From: Phycisphaerales bacterium
GTDB taxonomy: Bacteria > Planctomycetota > Phycisphaerae > Phycisphaerales > UBA1924
Assembly: GCA_015487555.1 (NCBI GenBank)
Contig: WFPK01000053.1
Coordinates: 1-64,000, forward strand
Length of the DNA stretch: 64,000 nucleotides
Reading direction: 5' to 3'
In this document: in pieces, positions 26,607 to 36,300 of the stretch
Position numbering within the stretch: the stretch's first letter is position 1
Layout of the letters: the number at the start of each line of letters is the position of its first letter
Made by a program: the position numbers and the translations under genes
Notes under the pieces: generated by a model
The model's input: the letters and a program-made list of their open reading frames with translations, nothing else
Database searches by the model: none
What the model was told of the DNA's origin: nothing

Positions 26607-27137
26607 ATGGCCGGTTACGAAACCACCATCACCAATCCAGAACTCGCTGGCGAAAATGTCGCCAGCTCCGCCGAAACCCAGCAGGCGACTCGCGTGCTGC
26701 CCGATCCAAAGCCTGCCGACAAGCACGGGTGGTGGTGGGGCACCGGACGACGCAAAGCCGCGGTCGCTCGTGTGCGTTTTCGCCCGGCTGCCGATTCAGG
26801 TAAGGGCGAGTTGAAGATTCAGGTCAGCCGAAAGAAGTTCAAAACCATCGAAGAGTATTTCTCCGAGATGCAAGATCGTGCCGATGCGGTTGCGCCCCTC
26901 AAGCTGACTGACACCGAAGGCAAGCTCGACATCTTCGTCCGCGCCCACGGCGGCGGGTACATGGGCCAAGCACAGGCCATCCGTTTGGGAATCTCACGAG
27001 CACTTGTTGGATACGACCCAAACTTCGAGCCCGCCTTGCGTGAAGCCGGGTTCCTGACCCGCGACGCCCGCAAGGTCGAACGCAAGAAGTACGGCCAGCC
27101 CGGCGCCCGCGCCCGCTTCCAGTTCTCGAAACGCTAA
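26607..27137 (+). CDS. rpsI: 30S ribosomal protein S9
   Basis: The 176-residue protein contains the uS9 core from about residue 44: [52 protein letters not shown] and the C-terminal [11 protein letters not shown]. That C terminus reaches the P-site tRNA. The family is normally about 130 residues, so there is an N-terminal extension of roughly 40 residues (Glu/Ala/Pro-rich, then HGWWW). The gene is followed by a strong terminator, which closes the rplM-rpsI operon. Confidence 0.97.
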   Translation: MAGYETTITNPELAGENVASSAETQQATRVLPDPKPADKHGWWWGTGRRKAAVARVRFRPAADSGKGELKIQVSRKKFKTIEEYFSEMQDRADAVAPLKLTDTEGKLDIFVRAHGGGYMGQAQAIRLGISRALVGYDPNFEPALREAGFLTRDARKVERKKYGQPGARARFQFSKR

Positions 27138-27180
27138 AAAAACACAGCAAGACTTGTGCTCTTGTCCTCGTTTATTCACC

Positions 27181-27210
27181 CAGCCCGGAGAAGTTCGGGC
27201 TGGTTTTTTT
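27181..27210 (+). terminator. intrinsic terminator of rplM-rpsI
   Basis: Perfect 7-bp stem CAGCCCG/CGGGCTG with an 8-base loop, followed by seven T, 44 bases after the rpsI stop. Confidence 0.92.
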
Positions 27211-27235
27211 ACATCATTCACGCAAAGCGGATACA

Positions 27236-27964
27236 GTGGAAGCAGTGCGTAAACGAGTGTCATCATGTCTGGGTTGGGTTGATCGCCATGCCATCGGTGT
27301 GGCGATTGGTGGTGCGTTGGCAACGATCATGCTCGGTATGATCGCTGGTATTGGTGTCGCCCGGCTCAACGATGTGCCCGCGTGGTGGATGCAGGCCCAA
27401 GAAGTGATGGGCGATGAGTCGACGATTCGATTGCAGGCCCAGCAACTCGAAAACGCAGTGACCACCCAGCTGACCGCGATCCGAAACCAGGACGATCCTC
27501 GGTGGAGCATCGCGATCACACCCGATCAGGCCAATGCATGGCTCGACGCTCGGCTGGTCGATACCATCGTCACCCACATGGGCGATGAGGCCTGGCCAAG
27601 AACGATCGAACGGGTGCTCCTTGGTGTAGAAGCAGATCAGATGATCCTCGGGGTTCGCGCCAGGCACCAGCAAGGATCGGTTATTCTCTGGGCGCATGTG
27701 ACACTCGAGCTCGATGCGCAAGGTGTGCTTTGGGCAAAGCTCACCAGCACCCACGCCGGGCGGGCGTGGGTGCCGATGGGTGTGGTGAGCGCATTTGACA
27801 ATCAGCAGCGCTCTTGGGCACGATTCAAGATCGGATCGAGCGCTCTTGAGCTCGGCGATGGCCGCACTGCCAGGCTTCTCGCGTTGCGAGTCAATGATGG
27901 GCGTATTGAGCTGGTGCTCGAAACGACCGCTGGTACGATTGATGATCCGGATATGCAGGACTAG
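27236..27964 (+). CDS. hypothetical single-pass membrane-anchored protein
   Basis: A 242-residue frame beginning at GTG 27236, with a second GTG at 27245; neither has a clear SD. One N-terminal hydrophobic segment (AIGVAIGGALATIMLGMIAGI) anchors a soluble domain with Trp-rich positions (VPAWWMQAQEVMG, DDPRWSIAITPDQANAWLDA, GDEAWPRTIERVLLGVEADQ, GSVILWAHVTLEL). Its beta-strand pattern suggests a lipid-binding or BPI/SMP-like fold, but no motif is decisive. It begins 25 bases after the rpsI terminator, so it has its own promoter. A MITE-like inverted repeat follows its stop. Confidence 0.65.
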   Translation: MEAVRKRVSSCLGWVDRHAIGVAIGGALATIMLGMIAGIGVARLNDVPAWWMQAQEVMGDESTIRLQAQQLENAVTTQLTAIRNQDDPRWSIAITPDQANAWLDARLVDTIVTHMGDEAWPRTIERVLLGVEADQMILGVRARHQQGSVILWAHVTLELDAQGVLWAKLTSTHAGRAWVPMGVVSAFDNQQRSWARFKIGSSALELGDGRTARLLALRVNDGRIELVLETTAGTIDDPDMQD

Positions 27965-27968
27965 GTCG

Positions 27969-28044
27969 TGTCTGACGGCTCATTTTCTTTCAGTAGAACA
28001 GGCTTTGGGCCTTATTCTACCAAGAGTGTGGGAGCCATCAGACA
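27969..28044. repeat. MITE-like inverted repeat element
   Basis: Terminal arms TGTCTGACGGCTC (27969-27981) and GAGCCATCAGACA (28032-28044) are inverted with one mismatch. Between them is a nested palindrome (GTAGAA...TTCTAC). The whole 76-base unit can fold into a cruciform. It starts 5 bases after a stop codon. One arm recurs with one mismatch at 45454-45466, also just after a stop codon (dnaN). Confidence 0.6.
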
Positions 28045-28139
28045 TAACCAATCCAACTCTTGTCCAACTCTTGCCCCGCTTTGCGATCTCGCCAGGAGAG
28101 ACAAGGGCTGGCGGACTTGTTTGTCAGAACACCAACCAA

Positions 28140-28757
28140 TCAAGATGCCAGTGGCGAAGTGATCCGCTTTGTGCTCGATTGGCGCACTGTGGCGTCGATA
28201 AGTTTTCGAGCACCCGGCGTCTGAATTGTACGGATCGTGTCGGCGTGCTTGGTGAAGAGTTCACGGAATGCCGGATCGCGGTTCATGGTGTACTCGAGTG
28301 ATTGGATGATCGACGCAGTGTTGGTTTTGAGATTCTTTGAGCGAATCATTGTTGCAATGAGCGCAGCACCAAGCACGATCGGGCCTTGGGCTGGGGCGGG
28401 AATCCAAGGCGAGAGTGCATCGGCAGCTTTGGTCAACGAATCGCTTGGGTTCTGCGCTTCGGCGATCACCAGATCCGCCTGAGCAATCGCGGCATTGAGT
28501 GCACTGAGCTGCGCTTTGGCATTGGCGATCGCAGCGTCGAGATACGGCGCATCGGCGGAAGTATCCTCGATTGTTTCACGCTTGTTTTCGAGTGCGATCA
28601 GCTGATTTTGCACATCGGTTTCGATCACGGCTGCCTTTGCTCGCCAGGCGCTTGTTTGGGCCAATGCGCCCTCGAGATTGGCGCACCCGCCGATCATCGT
28701 GAGTGCCAAGATGGCGATGATGATGCTTGCTGTATTGATGATGATTTGTTTCGACAT
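28140..28757 (-). CDS. small lipoprotein with a central coiled coil
   Basis: From ATG 28757, after GGGGAGA, the 205-residue product has a lipoprotein signal (SIIIAILALTMIGGC, Cys near residue 25). The mature part is helical (VIETDVQNQLIALENKRETI, AAIANAKAQLSALNAAIAQA). A small hydrophobic segment follows (GPIVLGAALIATMI), then a basic C-terminal tail (QTPGARKLIDATVRQS). No family recognised. The upstream part of the reading frame, to 29096, is not protein-like and is excluded. Confidence 0.7.
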   Translation of the reverse strand: MSKQIIINTASIIIAILALTMIGGCANLEGALAQTSAWRAKAAVIETDVQNQLIALENKRETIEDTSADAPYLDAAIANAKAQLSALNAAIAQADLVIAEAQNPSDSLTKAADALSPWIPAPAQGPIVLGAALIATMIRSKNLKTNTASIIQSLEYTMNRDPAFRELFTKHADTIRTIQTPGARKLIDATVRQSSTKRITSPLAS

Positions 28758-29322
28758 GTCTGTTCTCCCCGCGTGCACAACAACCCCCCGGCTGCACGCG
28801 AAAGCCGGGGAGATGGGGTGTTGATGATGCGGGGAATGATGAAGCCGAGCACTCGGAACATCGGGCATGGTGATGGTACAGGGAAAAGACGGATTGACAA
28901 GCATGATTCGCTGGAGCGCACGGACTTTGCGCACGAGGGTTGGTATTGGGCAAGCTGATATCGGGCAAAGAAGAGAATGAGCGGGGTTTGGTTGTTGAGT
29001 GTGGATCGCACGGAGAAAAGTGGGCACAGGGGGACTTTCTTCAGCTTTTGATCTTCGGCTTTTGATCTTCGGCTTTTGATCGAAACACATCTCCATCGAG
29101 TCTTTGTAAAATGGGCCCGGGATGAGTCAGGGTGAGTCGTGGTGAGTCAGGGTAAAAAAGTGTCCAAATTGGGCTTTGCTTTTCCTCAAGCCTGTTCAAA
29201 CGGCGAGTTTTTTCTTTTGAAATCTCGGCTTTGTGGTATACTCGACGCAGGGCGAGGCGATGAATTCGTCGCCAGCGCCTTTGGAGTGCGCTCGTGTGAT
29301 GTGCTTTGAGGAGGAAAACTTG
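28758..29322. other. 565-base intergenic region with short tandem repeats and a promoter-like site
   Basis: No gene supported. A 14-base unit CTTTTGATCTTCGG is repeated two and a half times at 29045-29082. Ten-base TGAGTCAGGG-like units are repeated three times around 29124-29154. TATACT at 29237-29242 is a good -10 about 80 bases before the next gene. GAGGAGG at 29310-29315 is the ribosome-binding site of the dockerin gene at 29323. Confidence 0.55.
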
Positions 29323-30345
29323 ATGCGTCAATCTACTCTGCAATCTACTCTGTATGCCCGTTTGGGTGCAGTGCTTTCGGTCGCAGTTGCCCTGTGTAGC
29401 CCGGCTCACGCCGACGAAATCACGGTGCAGAACGATTCGCTTGTCGATGGAGGCACCGTGGCGATCTGCCCGTGCTTTACCGCTGGCGAAGAGGCAGCGG
29501 TCTGGCTGACGAGCCCGTGCGATGGCGACATCGTGGCGATCCAGATCTTCTGGAAATCACTCCTGGGCGGGGCACAAATCTCACTCGAAGACTCCATTAT
29601 CGTCTACCAGGGCGGGAACTTTCCCAGTCCCGGGCCAGTCAAAGATTCGTTCGATGCGCCCGCACTGATCGACGGCGGGCTCAACGAATTTCGATACCAG
29701 GACGAGAATCAGACAATCCCCATCTCGATCCCCGTCACCGCTGGCGAAGAGTTTGTCGTCTCGCTCAAGTTCTTCAACTCCAACAATACCGATCAGCTTT
29801 TGCCCAGTGTCGTTTCCGATGACTCGGGGTGCCAGAGTGGCAAAAACACGGTGAAGGTCAATGGGTCGGTGTGGATGGATGCGTGCGCACTGGGCGTCTC
29901 GGGTGATTGGGTGATCCGCGCAGTGATCGAATGTTCGGGCGAACCCACCGGGGCTGCATGTCTGCCCGATGGCACCTGTGCAGAAGGGCTCACCGAAGCC
30001 CAGACCATCGCACTCGGTGGTTTCTGGAATGGTGCAGGGACCGCCTGTGGCGATGTGTTGTGCCTTGGGGCATGTTATATCCCCGCCACCGAGCAATGCG
30101 TGCAGTTCGATCGCGCGACTTGCGAGATCGTCGGCGGAGTCTGGAGCGGACCGGGAACGACCGAGTGTGAAACACAATGCCAGGCAGATATCAATGGCGA
30201 TGGGACACTCAACTTCTTTGATGTCTCGGCGTTCCTCCAGGCATTTGGTGTCAAAGACCCCATGGCGGACTTCAATAACGACGGCAGTTTCAACTTCTTC
30301 GATGTCTCCGAGTTCCTCCAAGCGTTCAGTCTGGGATGCCCATGA
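29323..30345 (+). CDS. secreted Cys-rich protein with GC-type dockerin tail
   Basis: From ATG 29323 the 340-residue protein has a signal peptide (LGAVLSVAVALCSPAHA). A beta-rich domain follows (DEITVQNDSLVDGGTVAIC, EEFVVSLKFFNSNNTDQL). A Cys-rich middle part has two similar units (GACLPDGTCAEGL-type and CVQFDRATCEIVGG), which resemble the short Cys repeats common in planctomycete exoproteins. The C terminus is the duplicated dockerin-like tail: INGDGTLNFFDVSAFLQAF, then NNDGSFNFFDVSEFLQAF, ending LGCP. Enzymatic function is unknown. First of six such genes in a row. Confidence 0.8.
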   Translation: MRQSTLQSTLYARLGAVLSVAVALCSPAHADEITVQNDSLVDGGTVAICPCFTAGEEAAVWLTSPCDGDIVAIQIFWKSLLGGAQISLEDSIIVYQGGNFPSPGPVKDSFDAPALIDGGLNEFRYQDENQTIPISIPVTAGEEFVVSLKFFNSNNTDQLLPSVVSDDSGCQSGKNTVKVNGSVWMDACALGVSGDWVIRAVIECSGEPTGAACLPDGTCAEGLTEAQTIALGGFWNGAGTACGDVLCLGACYIPATEQCVQFDRATCEIVGGVWSGPGTTECETQCQADINGDGTLNFFDVSAFLQAFGVKDPMADFNNDGSFNFFDVSEFLQAFSLGCP

Positions 30346-30453
30346 TGAAAACAGGTGTTCCGCAGGGCTTTGTTTGGGTACAATTTGTGTAATTGATGAT
30401 GCAGAAATAGTTTTCCGGGCAACCCGGGTGATGAGATTGACGAATAATAAACC

Positions 30454-30469
30454 ACGGGCATTCGCCCGT
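30454..30469 (+). terminator. weak hairpin between two dockerin genes
   Basis: Stem ACGGGC/GCCCGT with an ATTC loop, with a T-run (TTTTTT) 11 bases further on. It may be a weak terminator. TACAAT at 30379-30384 is a possible -10 for the next gene. Confidence 0.3.
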
Positions 30470-30560
30470 TTGAACAGCGTTTTTTCAGTTTGTAGGCGGG
30501 CTTGCGGATGTCCGATCTATCGCTGACAGATCCGATCAATGGATCGGGGAGAGAATCAAC

Positions 30561-31922
30561 ATGAATCGTTTACTTTGTGCGTGCCTTATCGCCGCCACCG
30601 GATCAGTTGCCAGCGCGCAGCTCACCACCCAAGAGATCGCCAACGGCCTTGACCGCCCGGTGTTCGTCACCCATGCTGGTGATGGTTCCGGGCGTTTGTT
30701 TATCATCGAGCAAGAAGGTGCCATCCGCATCATTGATGCCGATGGCAATCTGCTGCCAACCCCGTTCCTCGATATCGACCCCCTCGTGGTCGGCGGAACC
30801 AGCGGGGGCAACGAGCAAGGGATGCTCGGGCTTGCATTCCACCCTGATTACGAAACCAACGGCAAGTTCTATGTGAACTACATCGGCAGCGGCGGCGATA
30901 CCCGGGTTGCTGAGTATCAGGTTTCGGCGGGCGATCCGAACATCGCCGATCCGGGCACCGCGCGGATCATTCTGTTTCATAGCCAACCATTTTCAAACCA
31001 CAATGGTGGATGGCTTGGATTTGGACCCGACGGATACCTCTATGTTGCTTCGGGCGATGGCGGTTCGGCCAATGACCCGGGCAACCGGGCTGCGAGACTT
31101 ACCCAGCCTTTGGGCAAGATTCACCGCATCGACATCGACGGCGGCGATGATTTCCCCGGCGATAACCTCCAGAACTACGAAGTACCCGCGGACAATCCGT
31201 TTGTCGGCGTACCCGGCGCAGTTGAATCCATCTGGCACTACGGCTTGCGCAACCCCTGGCGGACAAGCTTTGACCGCGAAACTGGCGATATGTGGATCGG
31301 TGATGTCGGGCAGAACGCCTTTGAAGAGGTCAACCATAATATCGGCAATGTTGGTGGATTGAACTATGGATGGCGCTGCCGAGAAGCATTCCAGGATACC
31401 GGGCTCTCGTGCGGAGCTACCGACTGGACCGATCCAGTCCATGCCTACCCGCTCTCGGGGGGCAACTGCTCGGTCATCGGCGGGTATGTCTATCGTGGGT
31501 GCGAACTCGGCGAAGCATATCAGGGATTGTATTTCTTCGGCGACTACTGCGGCGGGTCGATCTGGACCCTTGATCCAACAGACTACTCGCGCACCACCGA
31601 GTTCAACTTCGGGTTTGGGCTCTCGTCATGGGGCGAAGACGAAGCCGGCGAGCTCTACATCAGCGATGTGTTCTCCGGGCAGGTCTTCAAGCTTGTCAAC
31701 CCGACCGCACCCGACGACGACGACAACGGGATTCCCGACGCCTGTGAAACTTCATGTGCGCCCGATCTCACCGGCGATGGTGAGTTGAACTTCTTTGATA
31801 TCTCGGCATTCCTCACCGCCTTTGGCAACGAGGACCCCGTGGCGGATTTTACCAACGACGGGCTGTTCAACTTCTTTGACATCTCGGCGTTCCTCAAGGC
31901 ATTCAGCGCTGGGTGCTCATGA
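30561..31922 (+). CDS. PQQ-dependent sugar (glucose/sorbosone-type) dehydrogenase with GC-type dockerin tail
   Basis: The 453-residue protein begins with a signal peptide (LLCACLIAATGSVASAQ). A six-bladed GSDH propeller follows: GLDRPVFVTHAGDGSGRLFI, GGNEQGMLGLAFHPDY, NHNGGWLGFGPDGYLYVASG, WHYGLRNPWRTSFDRETGD, GDVGQNAFEEVN and NYGWRCREA. Soluble glucose dehydrogenases and aldose sugar dehydrogenases of this fold oxidise sugars with PQQ and Ca. The residues around the PQQ pocket look intact, but the real substrate is unknown. The tail (LTGDGELNFFDISAFLTAF and a second copy ending AGCS) is the dockerin-like module. The ATG at 30561 is preceded by GGGGAGA. A strong terminator follows. Confidence 0.87.
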   Translation: MNRLLCACLIAATGSVASAQLTTQEIANGLDRPVFVTHAGDGSGRLFIIEQEGAIRIIDADGNLLPTPFLDIDPLVVGGTSGGNEQGMLGLAFHPDYETNGKFYVNYIGSGGDTRVAEYQVSAGDPNIADPGTARIILFHSQPFSNHNGGWLGFGPDGYLYVASGDGGSANDPGNRAARLTQPLGKIHRIDIDGGDDFPGDNLQNYEVPADNPFVGVPGAVESIWHYGLRNPWRTSFDRETGDMWIGDVGQNAFEEVNHNIGNVGGLNYGWRCREAFQDTGLSCGATDWTDPVHAYPLSGGNCSVIGGYVYRGCELGEAYQGLYFFGDYCGGSIWTLDPTDYSRTTEFNFGFGLSSWGEDEAGELYISDVFSGQVFKLVNPTAPDDDDNGIPDACETSCAPDLTGDGELNFFDISAFLTAFGNEDPVADFTNDGLFNFFDISAFLKAFSAGCS

Positions 31923-31960
31923 TGGGTGTCCGTAAACTGACACGGCACTTGTAAACATAT

Positions 31961-32007
31961 CCAGATCAGGCCGAGCCTTATTGGGGTTCGGTCTGATCTG
32001 GTTTTTT
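31961..32007 (+). terminator. strong intrinsic terminator
   Basis: Long imperfect stem from CCAGATCAG (31961) to CTGATCTGG (ending 32001), directly followed by six T. It isolates the dehydrogenase gene from the next one. Confidence 0.9.
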
Positions 32008-32050
32008 ATCTCGACAAATCGGAAAAGGATAAACCGGAAAAGAGAGAGAC

Positions 32051-33127
32051 ATGAACACATCAACACACGCATGTTTATGGACAGCTGCCCTCTTGGGTTC
32101 AAACTTGAGTTCAAACGCATGGGCGCAGAGCTTCGAGAGCACGATCGACTCAAAGATAAGCACCTCGGCCTTCGATTCGGTCATGGTCTTTGATTCTTCG
32201 GGCACCATCATCGGCGATTATGATCCAGAAACCAATCCGGGAGGAACGCAGACTCGTCCGGGGCTCTTTGGTGGATCAGGCAATCATCCGATCGACACCT
32301 CGGTCTCGTTGGCTGCCGATACGATACTCGATACCAACCCGGCGGGATCATTCGTGTTCATGCCCGATTTCGACGCAGGGCTTGTCGAGATCGACGGGCT
32401 TGTAACCGATCTGGTCAACGGACAACCAGGAGGAACCAACCTCGTCGCGACCATGCTCTATAGCACCTTTCACACCATCAATCCTTCCTTTATTTATCCC
32501 GGAGGCACGCCGATTGATGTCCCGATCGGACAGATCACAGGAATCACCGCTGCAACATTGACCCAGACCGACCTGGGCGCGGGCACACTGATGCCAACGG
32601 ATGATCCTGATATCTTCACCATTGCGATACTCATCCCGGCCCAGCTCGACATGGTGGTGGATACTGCCTTACCCGGAGAAGACCCAATCCCCACGCCGAT
32701 CGACACCATCCCGATGGTGCTTCCTGTTGCAGGGCAGGTCGAAATCCTCAGCGATGGATCGGTGCTCATCACCCTTGATATCACGCCCGATCCGATCTCG
32801 ATGGTGATCCCGCTCGACGGCGTTGTTGTGCCCGATGTGCCCTTCGAGCTTCCGACCTTCGGTGCCGAGACTGCTTCGGTGATTTATTCTTCAGTGCCCG
32901 AGTCGGTCAGTGTGGATGCATCGCTGGGGATGACGATCGTGGCGAGTGGATTGGCCTCGTGCGCAGCCGATGTCAACGGCGATGGAATGCTCAACTTCTT
33001 TGATGTCAGTGCATTTCTGAGCGCGTTTAGTGCGATGGATCCAGCAGCCGACTTCACCGGCGATGGCGAGTTCAACTTCTTCGATGTCTCGGATTTCCTC
33101 GCTGCATTCGCTGCTGGGTGTCCGTAA
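32051..33127 (+). CDS. secreted protein of unknown function with GC-type dockerin tail
   Basis: The 358-residue protein has a signal peptide of about 26 residues (LWTAALLGSNLSSNAWAQ). A Pro/Thr/Asp/Ile-rich body of about 270 residues with no Cys follows (PETNPGGTQTRPGLFGGSG, YPGGTPIDVPIGQITGI, ITPDPISMVIPLDGVVVPD). This looks beta-sandwich and adhesive rather than enzymatic. The tail is the two-copy dockerin module (VNGDGMLNFFDVSAFLSAF; TGDGEFNFFDVSDFLAAF), ending AGCP. The start ATG lies 44 bases after the preceding terminator, with GAGAGAGA as a poor SD, so the promoter may overlap that terminator. Confidence 0.72.
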   Translation: MNTSTHACLWTAALLGSNLSSNAWAQSFESTIDSKISTSAFDSVMVFDSSGTIIGDYDPETNPGGTQTRPGLFGGSGNHPIDTSVSLAADTILDTNPAGSFVFMPDFDAGLVEIDGLVTDLVNGQPGGTNLVATMLYSTFHTINPSFIYPGGTPIDVPIGQITGITAATLTQTDLGAGTLMPTDDPDIFTIAILIPAQLDMVVDTALPGEDPIPTPIDTIPMVLPVAGQVEILSDGSVLITLDITPDPISMVIPLDGVVVPDVPFELPTFGAETASVIYSSVPESVSVDASLGMTIVASGLASCAADVNGDGMLNFFDVSAFLSAFSAMDPAADFTGDGEFNFFDVSDFLAAFAAGCP

Positions 33128-33155
33128 ACAATGCCCGATAATCTGAGTGGTTCTC

Positions 33156-33185
33156 GATCGGCTTGCTTCTGGCAGCCGATCTTTC
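33156..33185 (+). terminator. intrinsic terminator after the unknown dockerin gene
   Basis: Stem GATCGGCT/AGCCGATC with a 10-base loop, then CTTTCCTT. The T-run is weak. Confidence 0.6.
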
Positions 33186-33259
33186 CTTATTCGGACTCCG
33201 AACATCGGAATTGGAATTCTCAGTCTCAGAATCTGCTTTATTTCGCCTAATCCCCGTGA

Positions 33260-33265
33260 TATACT
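33260..33265 (+). promoter_or_regulatory. candidate -10 box (TATACT) for the adhesin gene
   Basis: TATACT followed by C, 75 bases before the ATG at 33340. The same TATACT is found in front of the dockerin genes at 29323, 39551 and 53509 (minus strand). No good -35 is visible. Confidence 0.35.
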
Positions 33266-33339
33266 CAGCGAGTGAGAGAAACCATGCCAACAGTGTCTTT
33301 GTCGCTGTGGTGTCTTAGGGAGAGAAGAGAGGAAGGGAA

Positions 33340-36300
33340 ATGAAGAAATCAGTTTTATCGGCGTGCGCGATCGTTGCCTTGGCAGGAACTTCAGCAGGAG
33401 CACAGGTCATCGGCTGGGCATCGGCCATCGATGGTGATTGGAACAACTCGGCCAACTGGATTGGCGCCAATATTCCCAACGCTGTTGGTGAAGACGCGGT
33501 GCTCGGGCTTATTGGCCCGTACATCGTGGAGACTTTTGCAAACTTCTCCTACGGCTCGTTGTCGATCACAAACCCGGATGCCACGCTTCATATCGGGTCA
33601 AACCGAACCATGACACTCAACAGCGGAAGTTTGTTCAATGACGGCACTGTTATTGTGAACCCGACAGGAACGGGTTTCAATGCACACCTGAGCTTTGCTT
33701 CCGATGCCACCATCACCGGAACCGGGTCTATCTTGCTCAACGCACAAATCGAACCCAATGATGCACAAATCCTGGGCAACGCATTCACCATCACCCATCT
33801 CGATGGACACACGATCCATGGATCAGGAAATATCACGGGTGCGATGACCAACTCGGGGACAATCGTCGCCGACATCCCTGGGGGTGTGGAGCTGCGACTG
33901 TCTGGAACGATGACACAAACCGCCACCGGGATTGCGGGCGCTGATGGGGGCACCCTGCTGCTGGGTAACGGATCGGTCATCACCGGCGGGCAACTTACCA
34001 CACTCAACGGCGGCAAAGTCGAAGTTCAGAACACCGCCACCATCGGCGATCTCATCAACTCTGGCGATCTCGATATCCCCGGACAGGGATGGTATCTGCT
34101 GCTCAATGACAGTATTGTGAACGACGGCACCATCAACATCAACTCGAATAGCAATGGATTCAACGCTCATCTCCGGTTCGATGTCGCTGCAACCATTGCT
34201 GGCACAGGAAAGATCACGATGGTGAGCAATGGGGATTTGGGTGATGCTCAAATCCTGACCAATGGCGCATTCGATGGTACCATCGGGGCCAATCAGACCG
34301 TTGAAGGGAGCGGGCTCATCACCGGAGCTAACAGCGGCACGATCGTCAACCTGGGCACGATCAACGGGAATGACCCGGCAGTCGGTTTAGGGTTGGCAGG
34401 GAATCACAGCGGCGACGGGACATACCAATCTGATGATGGGTTGATCGAGCTTCGCAATGGGCTGATCCTTGATGGAGGCACCTTCGATTCAACTGGGGCG
34501 GGGATCATCGACATGACCACCGGCGGCGTCGTCACCCTCTCCAACATCACCAACCTGGGGCAGATGGGCATTCGTGGACAAGGTGGTTCTATCAGTCTGC
34601 TCGGACCAATGACCAACAACGGTACCCTGACCATCAACTCCAACAACAACGGCTTCAATGCCCACCTTCGCTTCGATGCCAGTGCTGAGATCAACGGCAA
34701 TGGGCTAATCCAGATGGTGGCGGGTACTTCAGACCTTGGCGATGCACAACTCTTTACCAATGGCGTGTTCAACGGAATAATCGGCGCAAACCAAACTGTC
34801 GCTGGAAGTGGAATCATTGATGGGCGCAGCGGAGGCACCATCGTCAATAACGGAATAATCAATGGCAATCATGCTGCGGTTGATCCTGACCCGGCGGTGG
34901 CTCTGGAACTTTGGGGTAACCACGATGGCAATGGCGGCGGGATATATCGCTCGGATGACGGCATCCTTGGGCTTCGCAGCGGGCTCGTCCTTGATGGCGG
35001 CACCTTCGATTCAACCGGGGCGGGGATCATCGACATGACCACCGGCGGCGTCGTCACCCTCTCCAACATCACCAACCTGGGGCAGATGGGCATTCGTGGA
35101 CAAGGTGGTTCTATCAGTCTGGTCGGACCAATGACCAACAACGGTACCCTGACCATCAACTCCAACAACAACGGCTTCAATGCCCACCTTCGCTTCGATG
35201 CCAACGCCACGATTGATGGTAACGGAACGATCCGGATGCAGACTGTTGGAAGTTCCGGCGATGCCCAGATCTACACCAATGGCCTATTCACCGCCACCAT
35301 CGGCACCAACCAGATGGTTGCTGGCAGTGGGATTATTGATGGACGCTTGGACGGAACCATCGTCAATCACGGCATGATCAGCGCGGATGATCCGACGGCT
35401 GCGCTCGAACTCCGGGGCAATCACTTCGGTGACTCAATTGGCATCTACAACGCCAATGACGGCGTGCTCGCGCTGACCGGTGGACTTGTGCTTGACCACG
35501 GCGTTTTCAGCTCCTCGGGCACCGGGATCATTGACATGACCACCGGCGGCACCGCCACACTCTCCCGTATCACCAATACCGGGACGATGGGGATCCGCGG
35601 GCAGGGTGGGACTATTGAGTTGGTTGGGCCATTCACCAATAACGGAACGATCTTGATCAACTCCAATGACAATATCTTCAACGCCCGTATCCGGTTCCTC
35701 GATGCCACGATCATCGACGGCACGGGCACCATCGACATGTTTGTTGCCGGGACTGATTTCGGCGATGCACAGATCCTCAACGACCAAGGATTCATCGGCA
35801 CCATCGGCGAGGGACAAACCATCACCGGCAGCGGACGGCTTCAAGGCGAGATGAACATGGACGGCACGCTCGATCCGGGCTCAACACACCGCCGATTCGA
35901 TATCGACACCCTCCACCTCTCGGCAACCTCAGCGATGGTCGCTGATCTTGGCGGGTTGCTCGGAGGCGAGTTTGATCGGTTGCTCCTTGGAGGATCCGAC
36001 GCCATCAACCTCGACGGCACCCTGACGGTCAATCTCGATGCAGGGTACACCCCTGTGTTTGGCGATTCGTGGGATATCATCGACGGCGGCACCATCGTCG
36101 GATCGTTCGCAACCACGCATGTACCCAATGCACCAATCGGGCAGGTGTACCGTGTGATCTACGAACCAAGCCGAGTCTTTGTGGTGCTCACCTGTGATGC
36201 GGATTACACCGGCGATGGGGTGCTCAACTTCTTCGATGTTTCCAAGTTTCTCACACTCTTTAGCGCCCAGGACCCAGAAGCCGACATCAACGGCGACGGG

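Noticed and set aside
29581-30321. 246-codon antisense frame over the first dockerin gene
   Set aside because: The sense strand encodes signal peptide and dockerin tail; the antisense frame recurs over other tails as an artefact of their codon use.
34471-35202. CRISPR-like direct repeats
   Set aside because: Only two long in-frame coding repeats, no short regularly spaced repeats and no cas genes.
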